Shown: piece by piece, positions 44,520 to 52,865 of the stretch
Position numbering within the stretch: the first letter of the stretch is position 1
Layout: each line of letters begins with the position of its first letter
Origin: Streptomyces sp. NBC_01408
Lineage (GTDB): Bacteria; Actinomycetota; Actinomycetes; Streptomycetales; Streptomycetaceae
Direction of reading: 5' to 3'
Length of the DNA: 64,000 bases
Assembly (NCBI RefSeq): GCF_026340255.1
Contig: NZ_JAPEPJ010000002.1
Location: 434,001 to 498,000, forward strand
Notes under the pieces: generated by a model
What the model was told of the DNA's origin: nothing
Databases searched by the model: none
The model's input: only the letters and a program-made list of their open reading frames with translations
Program-made: the position numbers and the translations under genes

Positions 44520-47500
44520 GTGCAGCGCTGGGAGTACGTCGGCGAGAGCTCTGCGAAGTTCTGGGAGGCGGGGGTTGAGGGCGCCTCGGTCACCATCCGC
44601 TTCGGGCGTTCAGGAACCGCGGGCCGCACACAGGTCAAGGAGTTCGACTCCCCTGCCGACGCCGCGTCCTACCTGGTCAAGTCCATAGCGGAGAAGGAGC
44701 GGAAGGGGTACGCGAAGACCGGCTCGGCGGTCCTGCCCGAGGGGGCCGGACCGTCCGTCCAGGCGCCGGCAGAGCCCGTCGGGGCTGCCCCCGTGCTGCC
44801 CGACGAGGACACCTTCACCCTGCCCGTCTCCTGGAAGCGGAATCTGCACCCGCGGCGCGGGGGCGTTCCGCGGACGGTGCCCGAAGTCCCCGAGGACGCG
44901 CAGCGGAAGCTGGCCGAGTGGCTGCGGAGCGAGGCCGATGCCGTCGAGCGCGTCCTCAGCTCCCCGCGCAGCGAGGCCGGCCTGGTCGAAGCGGCCCGGG
45001 CCCACCAGGGCGGCAGCCACAGCCCGCTGGGTGCCGCCGTGCTCGCGACGCCGCTGACACACCGGACGGACGGCCACCGGCTGGTCGCCGAGGCCTGGGC
45101 CGACGCTTTCGGGCTGCCCTTCGCCGCGTGCGCCGTGGTCGAACTCGTGGAGCTCCAGGGCAAGTGGGTCTCCCGCGGCAGCAAGAACGTTCTCGAAGGG
45201 GTCGAGACCTGCCCCGAGAACCCGAGGCACCTCGGCCGGAGCTACACCAAGGGTGCCCTGGACCGTATCCGCGCCCTCCTGGCCGTGGCCGACGAGGAGA
45301 CCTACCGGGCCGCGGTCGCGGCCCTCGCCCTGCACCGCAAGAGCCCGCGCCGGTCCGTCAGCGTGTCCTACCTCGTGCCCTCGGAACAGGACTGGGTCGA
45401 GGACTGCTGCGCCCGCCCGGGACTGCGTGAGCACAGCCAGCACTTCGTGCGCGAGATGCTCGTCTGTTCGCTCGGCACGCCGGAGCAGGCCGCCCTGTTC
45501 GGCGGCCGTGTCGACCTCGGCTGGCCCGGCTGGAACACGGCCGTCATCGCCACCGTCGCCGAGGGCGTGGGCCCGGCGATGGCTCAGCTGCTCGCGGGGG
45601 AGCTGGACGGGCAGTACGTCGGCACGGACGAGGTCAAGACCCTGGCCGGCGCGCTTGCCGAGCTGCCCTCCGACGAGGCCTTCGGCCTGCTCCTGGACCG
45701 CTCGGCCAACAAGCACGTACGCCCGCCGCTCATCGCCGCCTCCCACCGTTTCCCGGTACGCGCCCTGCACATGCTGGCGCGGGCCTCGCAGGGCTCGGAC
45801 AACGCCGCTTCGATGGCACGGCAGCTGCTGAGCCGCCACGTCGCCGCCCACCGGGACATCGCCCTCGCCGTGCTGCCCGACCTGCCCGAGGACGCGGCCG
45901 CGATCGTGGCGCCGCTCGTCCACCGGGAAGGGCTGCTCTCGGAGGCTTCCCCGGACACCCTTCCCGCCCTGCTGACCAGCCCTCCGTGGACGCGCAAGCG
46001 CCGCGCCGCCGCCAAGCCTCGCGTGGTCGAGGGGCTCACCGCGCCGACCGGTTCGCGGGTGGAGTGGCGGCCGGGTGAGCGGGAGTCCTGGGCCGCCACC
46101 GAGTCGTGGATCAGCCAGTGGCAGCCGTACCGCCACCCGCTGGAGCACTTCCTCGAAGGGCTGCGCAAGGGTGTCCGGATCAGTGCGTGGGACGCGCTGG
46201 GAGTGTTCACCCACGGCCCCGCCGAGCTGGTCCGCCCGGTGCTCCTCACCTGGCGGGGCACCGAGCACTCCTACGAGGGGCCGAAGAGCTTCAAGCCCCT
46301 CGTCGCCGCTCACGAACTGGCCGCCCTGCCCGTCTGCCTGCGCATGGTGAACCGCAACGCCACGGCCATGGTGCAGGTCCTGCTGCCCTTCGTCGACGCC
46401 GAGGTGGCCCGGGTGATGGCGGACTGCCTGGCGCGGCTGAAGACCGCGGGCCAGACCGCCCGCACCTGGTTCGCCCGGCACGGCGCCGCCGCGGCCGGGC
46501 TGCTCGTCCCGGACGCCCTCGGCGCGCCCGGGGAGGCCCGTACGGCCGCCGAGCGGGCGCTCACGCTGATCGCGGCGACGCACGGCGCGGACACCGTCCG
46601 CGAGGCCGCCGCGGCGTACGGCGCGGAGGCCGCCGAGGCCATCGGGGTGCTGCTCGCCTCCGACCCGCTGGAGTCGGCGCTGCCCGCCCGCATGCCCAAG
46701 GTGGCGGAATGGGCGGACCCGCACGCGCTGCCGCAGCTCAGGCTGGTGGCCGGGGGCGCCCTGCCGGCCGCGTCGGCCGCGCACGTCGTCACGATGCTGG
46801 CGATCTCCAAGCCGGGCCAGGTGTACCCGGGACTCGCCCAGGTCCGGGAGCTGTGCACGAAGGAGTCCCTGACGGTGTTCGTCTGGGCCCTGTTCGGTGA
46901 GTGGCAGCTCTCGGGGATGCCCCCGAAGGAGGCGTGGGCGCTGCACGCGCTCGGCTGGTTCGGCGACGACGAGACCGTACGGGCCCTCACCCCCGTCATC
47001 CGGTCCTGGCCGGGCGAGGGCGCGCACCAGCGGGCCGTGGAGGGGCTCGACGTGCTGGCGTCCATCGGTACGGACGTGGCCCTGATGCACCTGCACGGGA
47101 TCGCCCAGCGGGTGAAGTTCAAGGCGCTCAAGCTCCGCGCGCAGGAGAAGATCTCCGAGGTGGCGGCCGAACTGGGGCTGACCGCCGAGCAGCTGGCCGA
47201 CCGGCTGGTCCCGGACTTCGGTCTGGACGCGGACGGGAGCACGGTCGTCGACTACGGCACGCGCCGGTTCACCGTCGGCTTCGACGAGCGGCTGGTCCCG
47301 TACGTGCGGGACGAGTCGGGCCGACCGCTGAAGGACCTGCCCAAACCGGGCGTACGGGACGACGCGGAGCTGGCCCCGGCCGAGCGCAAGCGGTTCACGG
47401 CGCTGAAGAAGGACGTGCGGACGATCGCCTCGGACCAGGTGCGGCGGCTGGAGGCCGCGATGGTCGAGCGGCGCACGTGGACCGGCGAGGAGTTCCGCCG

Positions 47501-48134
47501 GCTGTTCGTCGAGCACCCGCTCGTCTGGCACCTGGTGCGTCGCCTCGTCTGGCTGGCGGCCGACGCGGAGGGCACGGTGACGGCCTTCCGGGTGGCCGAG
47601 GACCGTACGTACGCGGATGCCGAGGACGAGGCGGTGACCGTCCCGGACACGGCGAGCGTCAGCGTGGCGCACCCGTTGCACCTGTCCCCGTCCGAACTGG
47701 CCGCCTGGTCGGAGCTGTTCGCCGACTACGAGATCCTCCAGCCGTTCCCCCAGCTGGGCCGGCCGGTGCTCGCCGTCACCGAGGAGGAGGCGGGCGGGGC
47801 CCGGCTCACCCGCTTCGAGGGCGTCAAGGTGCCGGTCGGCAAGCTGCTCGGGATGCAGAAGCGCGGCTGGGAGCGCGGTGAGCCGCAGGACGCGGGCGTG
47901 GAGCGGTGGTTCTCGCGCCGGCTGGGTCCCGAGTGCCATCTGGTGATCGCGCTCGACGAGGGCATCGCGGTGGGCATGGTCCAGGAGTTCCCCGACCAGG
48001 TGCTGGAGACGATCTGGCTGGACCGGCAGCCCTGCGACCACTACCCGTTGCGCGCGTACCCGATGAAGTTCGCCGACCTGGACCCGGTCATCGTCTCCGA
48101 GGTGCTGGCCGATCTGACGGAGCTGACGTCATGA
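44520..48134 (+). CDS. WGR-domain and DUF4132 protein
   Basis: 1204 residues. An N-terminal WGR domain (about 1-70: WEYVGESSAKFWEAGVEG, IRFGRSGTAGRTQVKEF) is the nucleic-acid or PARP-associated module. A long HEAT-like helical body follows, and a DUF4132 region (about 940-1115: FTALKKDVRTIASDQVRRLE, WHLVRRLVWLA). Such WGR-DUF4132 (MolR-like) proteins always accompany MoxR/VWA genes. It is the first gene of the five-gene operon; its stop overlaps the MoxR start (ATGA). Start GTG at 44520 follows GGGGAGGCAGC. Confidence 0.85.
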   Translation: MQRWEYVGESSAKFWEAGVEGASVTIRFGRSGTAGRTQVKEFDSPADAASYLVKSIAEKERKGYAKTGSAVLPEGAGPSVQAPAEPVGAAPVLPDEDTFTLPVSWKRNLHPRRGGVPRTVPEVPEDAQRKLAEWLRSEADAVERVLSSPRSEAGLVEAARAHQGGSHSPLGAAVLATPLTHRTDGHRLVAEAWADAFGLPFAACAVVELVELQGKWVSRGSKNVLEGVETCPENPRHLGRSYTKGALDRIRALLAVADEETYRAAVAALALHRKSPRRSVSVSYLVPSEQDWVEDCCARPGLREHSQHFVREMLVCSLGTPEQAALFGGRVDLGWPGWNTAVIATVAEGVGPAMAQLLAGELDGQYVGTDEVKTLAGALAELPSDEAFGLLLDRSANKHVRPPLIAASHRFPVRALHMLARASQGSDNAASMARQLLSRHVAAHRDIALAVLPDLPEDAAAIVAPLVHREGLLSEASPDTLPALLTSPPWTRKRRAAAKPRVVEGLTAPTGSRVEWRPGERESWAATESWISQWQPYRHPLEHFLEGLRKGVRISAWDALGVFTHGPAELVRPVLLTWRGTEHSYEGPKSFKPLVAAHELAALPVCLRMVNRNATAMVQVLLPFVDAEVARVMADCLARLKTAGQTARTWFARHGAAAAGLLVPDALGAPGEARTAAERALTLIAATHGADTVREAAAAYGAEAAEAIGVLLASDPLESALPARMPKVAEWADPHALPQLRLVAGGALPAASAAHVVTMLAISKPGQVYPGLAQVRELCTKESLTVFVWALFGEWQLSGMPPKEAWALHALGWFGDDETVRALTPVIRSWPGEGAHQRAVEGLDVLASIGTDVALMHLHGIAQRVKFKALKLRAQEKISEVAAELGLTAEQLADRLVPDFGLDADGSTVVDYGTRRFTVGFDERLVPYVRDESGRPLKDLPKPGVRDDAELAPAERKRFTALKKDVRTIASDQVRRLEAAMVERRTWTGEEFRRLFVEHPLVWHLVRRLVWLAADAEGTVTAFRVAEDRTYADAEDEAVTVPDTASVSVAHPLHLSPSELAAWSELFADYEILQPFPQLGRPVLAVTEEEAGGARLTRFEGVKVPVGKLLGMQKRGWERGEPQDAGVERWFSRRLGPECHLVIALDEGIAVGMVQEFPDQVLETIWLDRQPCDHYPLRAYPMKFADLDPVIVSEVLADLTELTS

Positions 48135-49225
48135 CCACCCCTGAAGAGCAGTTGCAGCGGCCGCCCGCCGAGGTCCGGTACGCCGAGGAGCTCGCCACGC
48201 TGCGCGCCCACGACGCCGACCACCGGCCGCCGGGCTGGCAGCTGAGCCTGCGGGCCGCCCGCCGCTTCGTCGTCGGTGACGAGGAGGCCGGCATCAGCCG
48301 CAAGTTCGTCGGCGACACGGCCCTGGTCGAGCGGGCACTGGTGACGCTGGCGACCAACCGCGGCCTGATGCTGGTCGGCGAGCCGGGAACGGCCAAGTCC
48401 CTGCTGTCCGAGCTGATCTCGGCGGCCGTCAGCGGCGACTCCACCCTGGTCGTCCAGGGCGGGGCGGCGACCACCGAGGACCAGATCAAGTACTCCTGGA
48501 ACTACGCCCTGCTCGTCGCCGAGGGCCCCTCCCCGCGCTCGCTGGTGCCCGCGCCGATGCTGACCGGGATGCGGGAGGGCCGGCTCGTCCGCTTCGAGGA
48601 GATCACCCGCTGCCCGCTGGAGGTACAGGACTCCCTGCTGTCGCTGCTGTCCGAACGGGTGGTGTCCATACCCGAGCTGGAGGGGCCCGAGAGCATGGCC
48701 TTCGCCCGCCAGGGCTTCAACGTGATCGCTACGGCGAACACCCGCGACCGCGGGGTCAACGAGATGAGCGCCGCACTCAAGCGGCGGTTCAACTACGAGA
48801 CCGTCTTCCCCATCGCCGATCCGGACACCGAGACCGCCCTGGTCGAGGCCGAGGCCACGGCCCTGCTGCGCCGCTCGGGCGTGCCCGCGGCCCCGGACCG
48901 GGACGTCCTGGAGGTGCTGGTGACGACCTTCCGCGAACTGCGCTCCGGGGTGGCCCACGACGGCGCGGGCATGGACCGGCTGTCCTCGGTGATGAGCACC
49001 GCCGAGGCCGTGTCCGTCGCGCACGCGGTGGGCGTACGGGGCTGGTTCCTGCGGGGCGAAGCGGGCGACGCGGCCGACCTGGTCACCTGCCTGGCCGGTA
49101 CGGCGGCCAAGGACAGCCCGGAGGACCTGGCACGGCTGCGCCGCTACCTGGAGCAGCGGGTGGCCAAGCGCGGCGGCGCGCAGTGGAAGGCCCTGCACGC
49201 GGCCCGCCACCTGCTGGCGGGCTGA
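48131..49225 (+). CDS. MoxR-type AAA+ ATPase
   Basis: 364 residues from the ATG at 48131. Walker A GEPGTAKSLLSE near residue 82, Walker B VRFEEITRCP near 155, sensor 1 VIATANTRDRG, and arginine-finger region SAALKRRFNYE. MoxR ATPases act as chaperones that load or remodel protein complexes, usually with a VWA partner, which is encoded two genes downstream. Stop and next start share one base (TGATG). Confidence 0.9.
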   Translation: MTTPEEQLQRPPAEVRYAEELATLRAHDADHRPPGWQLSLRAARRFVVGDEEAGISRKFVGDTALVERALVTLATNRGLMLVGEPGTAKSLLSELISAAVSGDSTLVVQGGAATTEDQIKYSWNYALLVAEGPSPRSLVPAPMLTGMREGRLVRFEEITRCPLEVQDSLLSLLSERVVSIPELEGPESMAFARQGFNVIATANTRDRGVNEMSAALKRRFNYETVFPIADPDTETALVEAEATALLRRSGVPAAPDRDVLEVLVTTFRELRSGVAHDGAGMDRLSSVMSTAEAVSVAHAVGVRGWFLRGEAGDAADLVTCLAGTAAKDSPEDLARLRRYLEQRVAKRGGAQWKALHAARHLLAG

Positions 49226-51621
49226 TGGCGGCCACCTTCCTGGGCGTACGCCACCACTCCCCCGCCTGTGCCCGGCTGGTGGCGCGCACGATCGAGGAGC
49301 TGCGGCCGGCCCATGTGCTGATCGAGGGCCCGGCCGATCTGAGCGGCCGGCTGGACGAGCTGCTGCTGGGCCACGAGCTGCCGGTGGCGGTGTTCAGCCA
49401 CTACCGGGACGAGGAGCGGTCCGCCACCTCCTGGGCTCCGTTCTGCGCGTACTCGCCGGAGTGGGTGGCGCTCACCGCCGGGCGGGCGGCGGGAGCAGAG
49501 GTCCGCTTCATCGACCTGCCCGCCTGGCACCCGGCGTTCGACGGGCGCACCAACCGGTACGCGGACGCCGAGGCCCGGTACACGGAGGCGAGCGCGCTGC
49601 TGTGCCGCCGCTTCGAGGTGGACTCGGTGGACGCACTGTGGGACCGCCTGTTCGAGGCCGGTGAGGAGGCCGGACAGGCGTACGGCGGTCCGGGGGACGG
49701 GCCGACGGGGGGCGGGCCGGAAGGGGACGGGCCGGCCCGGCGGCTGGAGGCGTACTTCGACGTCCTGCGCGGGGACGCGGAGGCGGACGAGGGCGACCGG
49801 GCCCGGGAGGCGTACATGGCCTCCTGGGTGCGGGCCGCGGTGGCCGCGGCCGGGGACCGGCCCGTCCTCGTCGTCACGGGCGGATTCCACCGGCCCGCGC
49901 TGCGCGCCCTCGCGCAGGCCGACGGGCCCGCCCCGGACGGCTGGCCGGAGGTGCCCGCTCCGCCGCCCGGCGCGGTGGGCGGCAGTTTCCTCGTGCCGTA
50001 CTCCTTCCGCCAGCTCGACGCCTTCTCCGGCTACCAGTCCGGGATGCCCTCGCCCGCGTACTACCAGCAGCTGTGGGAGGAGGGCCCGCGCGCGGCGGGC
50101 GAGGGCCTGGTGCGCGCCGTGACCGGGCGGCTGCGCGACCGGGGCCATCCGGTCTCGACGGCCGCCCTGATCGCCGCGCGGAGCACCGCACTCGGACTGG
50201 CCGCGCTGCGCGGCCATCCCGAACCGACCCGGCTCGACCTGCTGGACGGGCTGGCCGGAGCGCTGATCACCGATGCCCTCGACGAACCGCTGCCGTGGAC
50301 CCGGCGCGGCCCGCTCAGCCCCGGGGCGCACCCGGTCGTCGTGGAGATGGTGGCGGCCTGCGGCGGCGACCGCGTCGGCAGGCTGCACCCCGACACGCCC
50401 GTGCCCCCGCTGGTGCACGACGTCGAGGCCCGGCTGACCGGGCTGGGCCTGGACACCGGGCGGCCGGTCAGCCTGCGCCTGACCGACCCGGCGGACCTGA
50501 ACCGCAGTCAGGTGCTGCACCGGCTGCGGGTACTGGGCGTACCCGGCTTCGAGCGCGTGGCGGGCCCGGCGCACGGCACCGACCCGGTGTTCACCGAGCG
50601 CTGGGAGCCCCGTACGACGGCGCTCCGCGAGGCCGCGCTCATCGAGGCGGGCAGCTTCGGCGCGACCCTCGCCGAGGCGGCGGCCGTCGCGCTGGGCGAC
50701 CGGGCGCGGGCCGCGGGCGCGGAGGCCGAAGCACTGGCCGGGGTCCTCTTCGACGCCGTGGTGTGCGGGGCCGCGGACCTGTCCGGCCGGCTGGTCGCGG
50801 AGCTGGGCGCCGGGCTGGGCCGCGCGACCGCGCTCGGGCCGCTGGGTGAGGCGCTGGGCACGGCGCTGGGCCTGTGGCGGCACGACCGGGTGTACGGCGT
50901 GGCGCGCGACCCGCTGCTCGCGGCCGCCGTCGACACCGCGGTGGGCCGCGTGCTGTGGCTCGCCGAGGGGGTGCGCGGGGCGGGCGCACCCGATCACGGC
51001 CGGCTGCGCGCGCTGGCCGCCGTACGGGACGCTCTGCTGCACGCCGAGGGGCTGCTCTCGGTCTCCCGTGCGACGGCCGCCGGGATCTGCGGGCGGATCA
51101 GCACGGACCGGTCGGCTCCGGCGGACCTGCGGGGCGCGGCGTTCGGCCTGTGCCGCGTCCTGGCGGAGGCGGCCCCGGCCCCCGGAGCCGCCTCCCGCAC
51201 CGCGGCGGACGCGGCGCGGGCCGCGGCGGGTCCGCAGGAGCTCGGGGACTGGCTGGCCGGGCTGTTCGCCCTCGCCCGTGCCGAGCTGACCGGAGGCGGT
51301 GGCCCCGAACCGCTGATCGACGTACTCGACGAGCTGGTCGGCGCCATGACCGAGACGGACTTCCTGGTGGGGCTGCCCGCGCTGCGGCAGGCCTTCGCGT
51401 ACTTCCCGCCCCGCGAGCGCGAGCAGATCGCCGCCCGCCTGATCGAACGGCGCGGTCTGCGCGGCTCGGCCCGGTCCCTGCTGCGGACCACCGCCGACCC
51501 GCTGCTGATCGCCCGGGCCAGAGCCTTGGAGGACCACGTGGAGCGCACGCTCGACCGCTACGGCCTGGGAAGTCCTGCCGGGCACGGCACGGTGCCGACC
51601 ACGGCAGGAGGCCCCGCATGA
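49225..51621 (+). CDS. DUF5682-family protein
   Basis: 798 residues from the ATG at 49225. It opens TFLGVRHHSPACARLV and LIEGPADLSGRLDELLLG, with later VVTGGFHRPALRAL, the hallmarks of DUF5682, a family found only beside MoxR/VWA/SWIM genes. The opening HH...E...GGFH pattern recalls TraB/PrgY or erythromycin-esterase-like folds, so a hydrolase activity is possible but not shown. The C-terminal half is helical. Overlaps the VWA gene by 4 nt. Confidence 0.8.
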   Translation: MAATFLGVRHHSPACARLVARTIEELRPAHVLIEGPADLSGRLDELLLGHELPVAVFSHYRDEERSATSWAPFCAYSPEWVALTAGRAAGAEVRFIDLPAWHPAFDGRTNRYADAEARYTEASALLCRRFEVDSVDALWDRLFEAGEEAGQAYGGPGDGPTGGGPEGDGPARRLEAYFDVLRGDAEADEGDRAREAYMASWVRAAVAAAGDRPVLVVTGGFHRPALRALAQADGPAPDGWPEVPAPPPGAVGGSFLVPYSFRQLDAFSGYQSGMPSPAYYQQLWEEGPRAAGEGLVRAVTGRLRDRGHPVSTAALIAARSTALGLAALRGHPEPTRLDLLDGLAGALITDALDEPLPWTRRGPLSPGAHPVVVEMVAACGGDRVGRLHPDTPVPPLVHDVEARLTGLGLDTGRPVSLRLTDPADLNRSQVLHRLRVLGVPGFERVAGPAHGTDPVFTERWEPRTTALREAALIEAGSFGATLAEAAAVALGDRARAAGAEAEALAGVLFDAVVCGAADLSGRLVAELGAGLGRATALGPLGEALGTALGLWRHDRVYGVARDPLLAAAVDTAVGRVLWLAEGVRGAGAPDHGRLRALAAVRDALLHAEGLLSVSRATAAGICGRISTDRSAPADLRGAAFGLCRVLAEAAPAPGAASRTAADAARAAAGPQELGDWLAGLFALARAELTGGGGPEPLIDVLDELVGAMTETDFLVGLPALRQAFAYFPPREREQIAARLIERRGLRGSARSLLRTTADPLLIARARALEDHVERTLDRYGLGSPAGHGTVPTTAGGPA

Positions 51622-52865
51622 CCGGCACGACACCCGCTGGCACGACACCCAGCGGCGGCACGCCCGCCGGTGCCACACCCAACGGCACGACACCCAACGG
51701 CGCCACGCCCGCCGGTGCCACCCCCGCCGGCCCCGCCCCCGACCCCACGCTGGAGCGGTGGCGGCTCGTCCTGGGCGCCCCCGCCGAGCGCTGCACGGGC
51801 CCGCTGTCCGGCCGGGCCGCGGCCCGCGACGCGGCCCTGGACTGGCTCTACGGCCGCGACGCCGAACAGGCGCGGCGCGGGGTACGTCCCGGGGTGAGCG
51901 CGCGCCGGGGCGGCGACGGCCCCTCCGCGGTCACCGCCGTCGACTGGCTCGACGACGTCCACCGGCTCTTCCCCAAGGAGACGATCGAGCGGCTGGAGCG
52001 GGACGCCGTCGAGCTCTACGAGATCCACGAGATCGTCACCGACCCTGCGGTGCTGGAGCGCGTGGAGCCCAACGCGACCCTGCTGCGCGCCGTGCTGCGC
52101 ACCAAGCACCTGATGAACCCCGAGGTGCTGCGACTGGCCCGCCGGATCGTGGAGACGGTGGTGCGCCGCCTCCTGGAGCAGCTGACCCCCGAGGTCCGGC
52201 GCTCCTTCACCGGCAGCCGTTCCCGCCGCCCGAGCCGGCTGCCGCTGGCCCGCGACTTCGACTTCCGCGGTACCGTCCGCGCCAACCTGGCCCACTACCA
52301 GCCCGCCGAGCGGCGCATCCTCATCGAGCGGCCGCGTTTCCACTCGCGTACCCGCGCGCACCTGGAGCAGTGGCAGCTGATCCTCCTGGTGGACCAGTCC
52401 GGTTCCATGGTCGATTCGGTCATCCACTCCGCGGTGACGGCGGCCAGTCTGTGGGGGCTGCCGGGCCTGAAGACCCACCTGGTGGCCTTCGACACGAACG
52501 TGGTGGACCTGAGCGGCGATGTCACCGACCCGGTGGAGCTGCTGATGCGCGTCCAGCTCGGCGGTGGGACCGACATCGCGAAGGCCGTCGACTACGGCGC
52601 CGGTCTCGTGGACAACCCGCGCCGCGCCATCGTCGTGCTGATCACCGACTTCTACGAGGGCGGCGACCCGTACCGGCTGGTGCGGGGCGTACGGGGGCTC
52701 GTCGAGCAGGGCAGCACCGTGCTGGGCCTCGCCGCGCTCGACGAGGAGGCGAATCCGGCGTACGACCGGCAGACGGCCCAGCGCCTGGCCGACGTGGGCG
52801 CTCACGTCGGCGCGATGACCCCGGGCGAGCTGGCCGCGTTCGTCGCCGAGAGGCTGGGCCGATGA
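51618..52865 (+). CDS. VWA-domain protein with repetitive Thr/Pro N-terminus
   Basis: 415 residues from the ATG at 51618. Residues 2-40 repeat G-T/A-T-P units (GTTPAGTTPSGGTPAGATP). The middle is helical. The VWA domain (about 250-415) has the metal-ion-dependent adhesion site: LLVDQSGSMVDS near 255, a Thr in GGGTDIAKAV, and ITDFYEGGD. It would be the partner of the MoxR ATPase. Its stop overlaps the next ATG by 4 nt. Confidence 0.85.
   Translation: MTGTTPAGTTPSGGTPAGATPNGTTPNGATPAGATPAGPAPDPTLERWRLVLGAPAERCTGPLSGRAAARDAALDWLYGRDAEQARRGVRPGVSARRGGDGPSAVTAVDWLDDVHRLFPKETIERLERDAVELYEIHEIVTDPAVLERVEPNATLLRAVLRTKHLMNPEVLRLARRIVETVVRRLLEQLTPEVRRSFTGSRSRRPSRLPLARDFDFRGTVRANLAHYQPAERRILIERPRFHSRTRAHLEQWQLILLVDQSGSMVDSVIHSAVTAASLWGLPGLKTHLVAFDTNVVDLSGDVTDPVELLMRVQLGGGTDIAKAVDYGAGLVDNPRRAIVVLITDFYEGGDPYRLVRGVRGLVEQGSTVLGLAALDEEANPAYDRQTAQRLADVGAHVGAMTPGELAAFVAERLGR

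Noticed and set aside
44610..48041. Very long open frame on the minus strand opposite the WGR/DUF4132 gene
   Set aside because: It is an antisense shadow caused by GC-rich third positions; it has no family pattern, and the plus-strand gene has clear domains and coupled neighbours.
49144..51693. Long minus-strand open frame opposite the DUF5682 gene
   Set aside because: Low-complexity Arg/Gly/Ala reading with no motif; shadow of the real gene.
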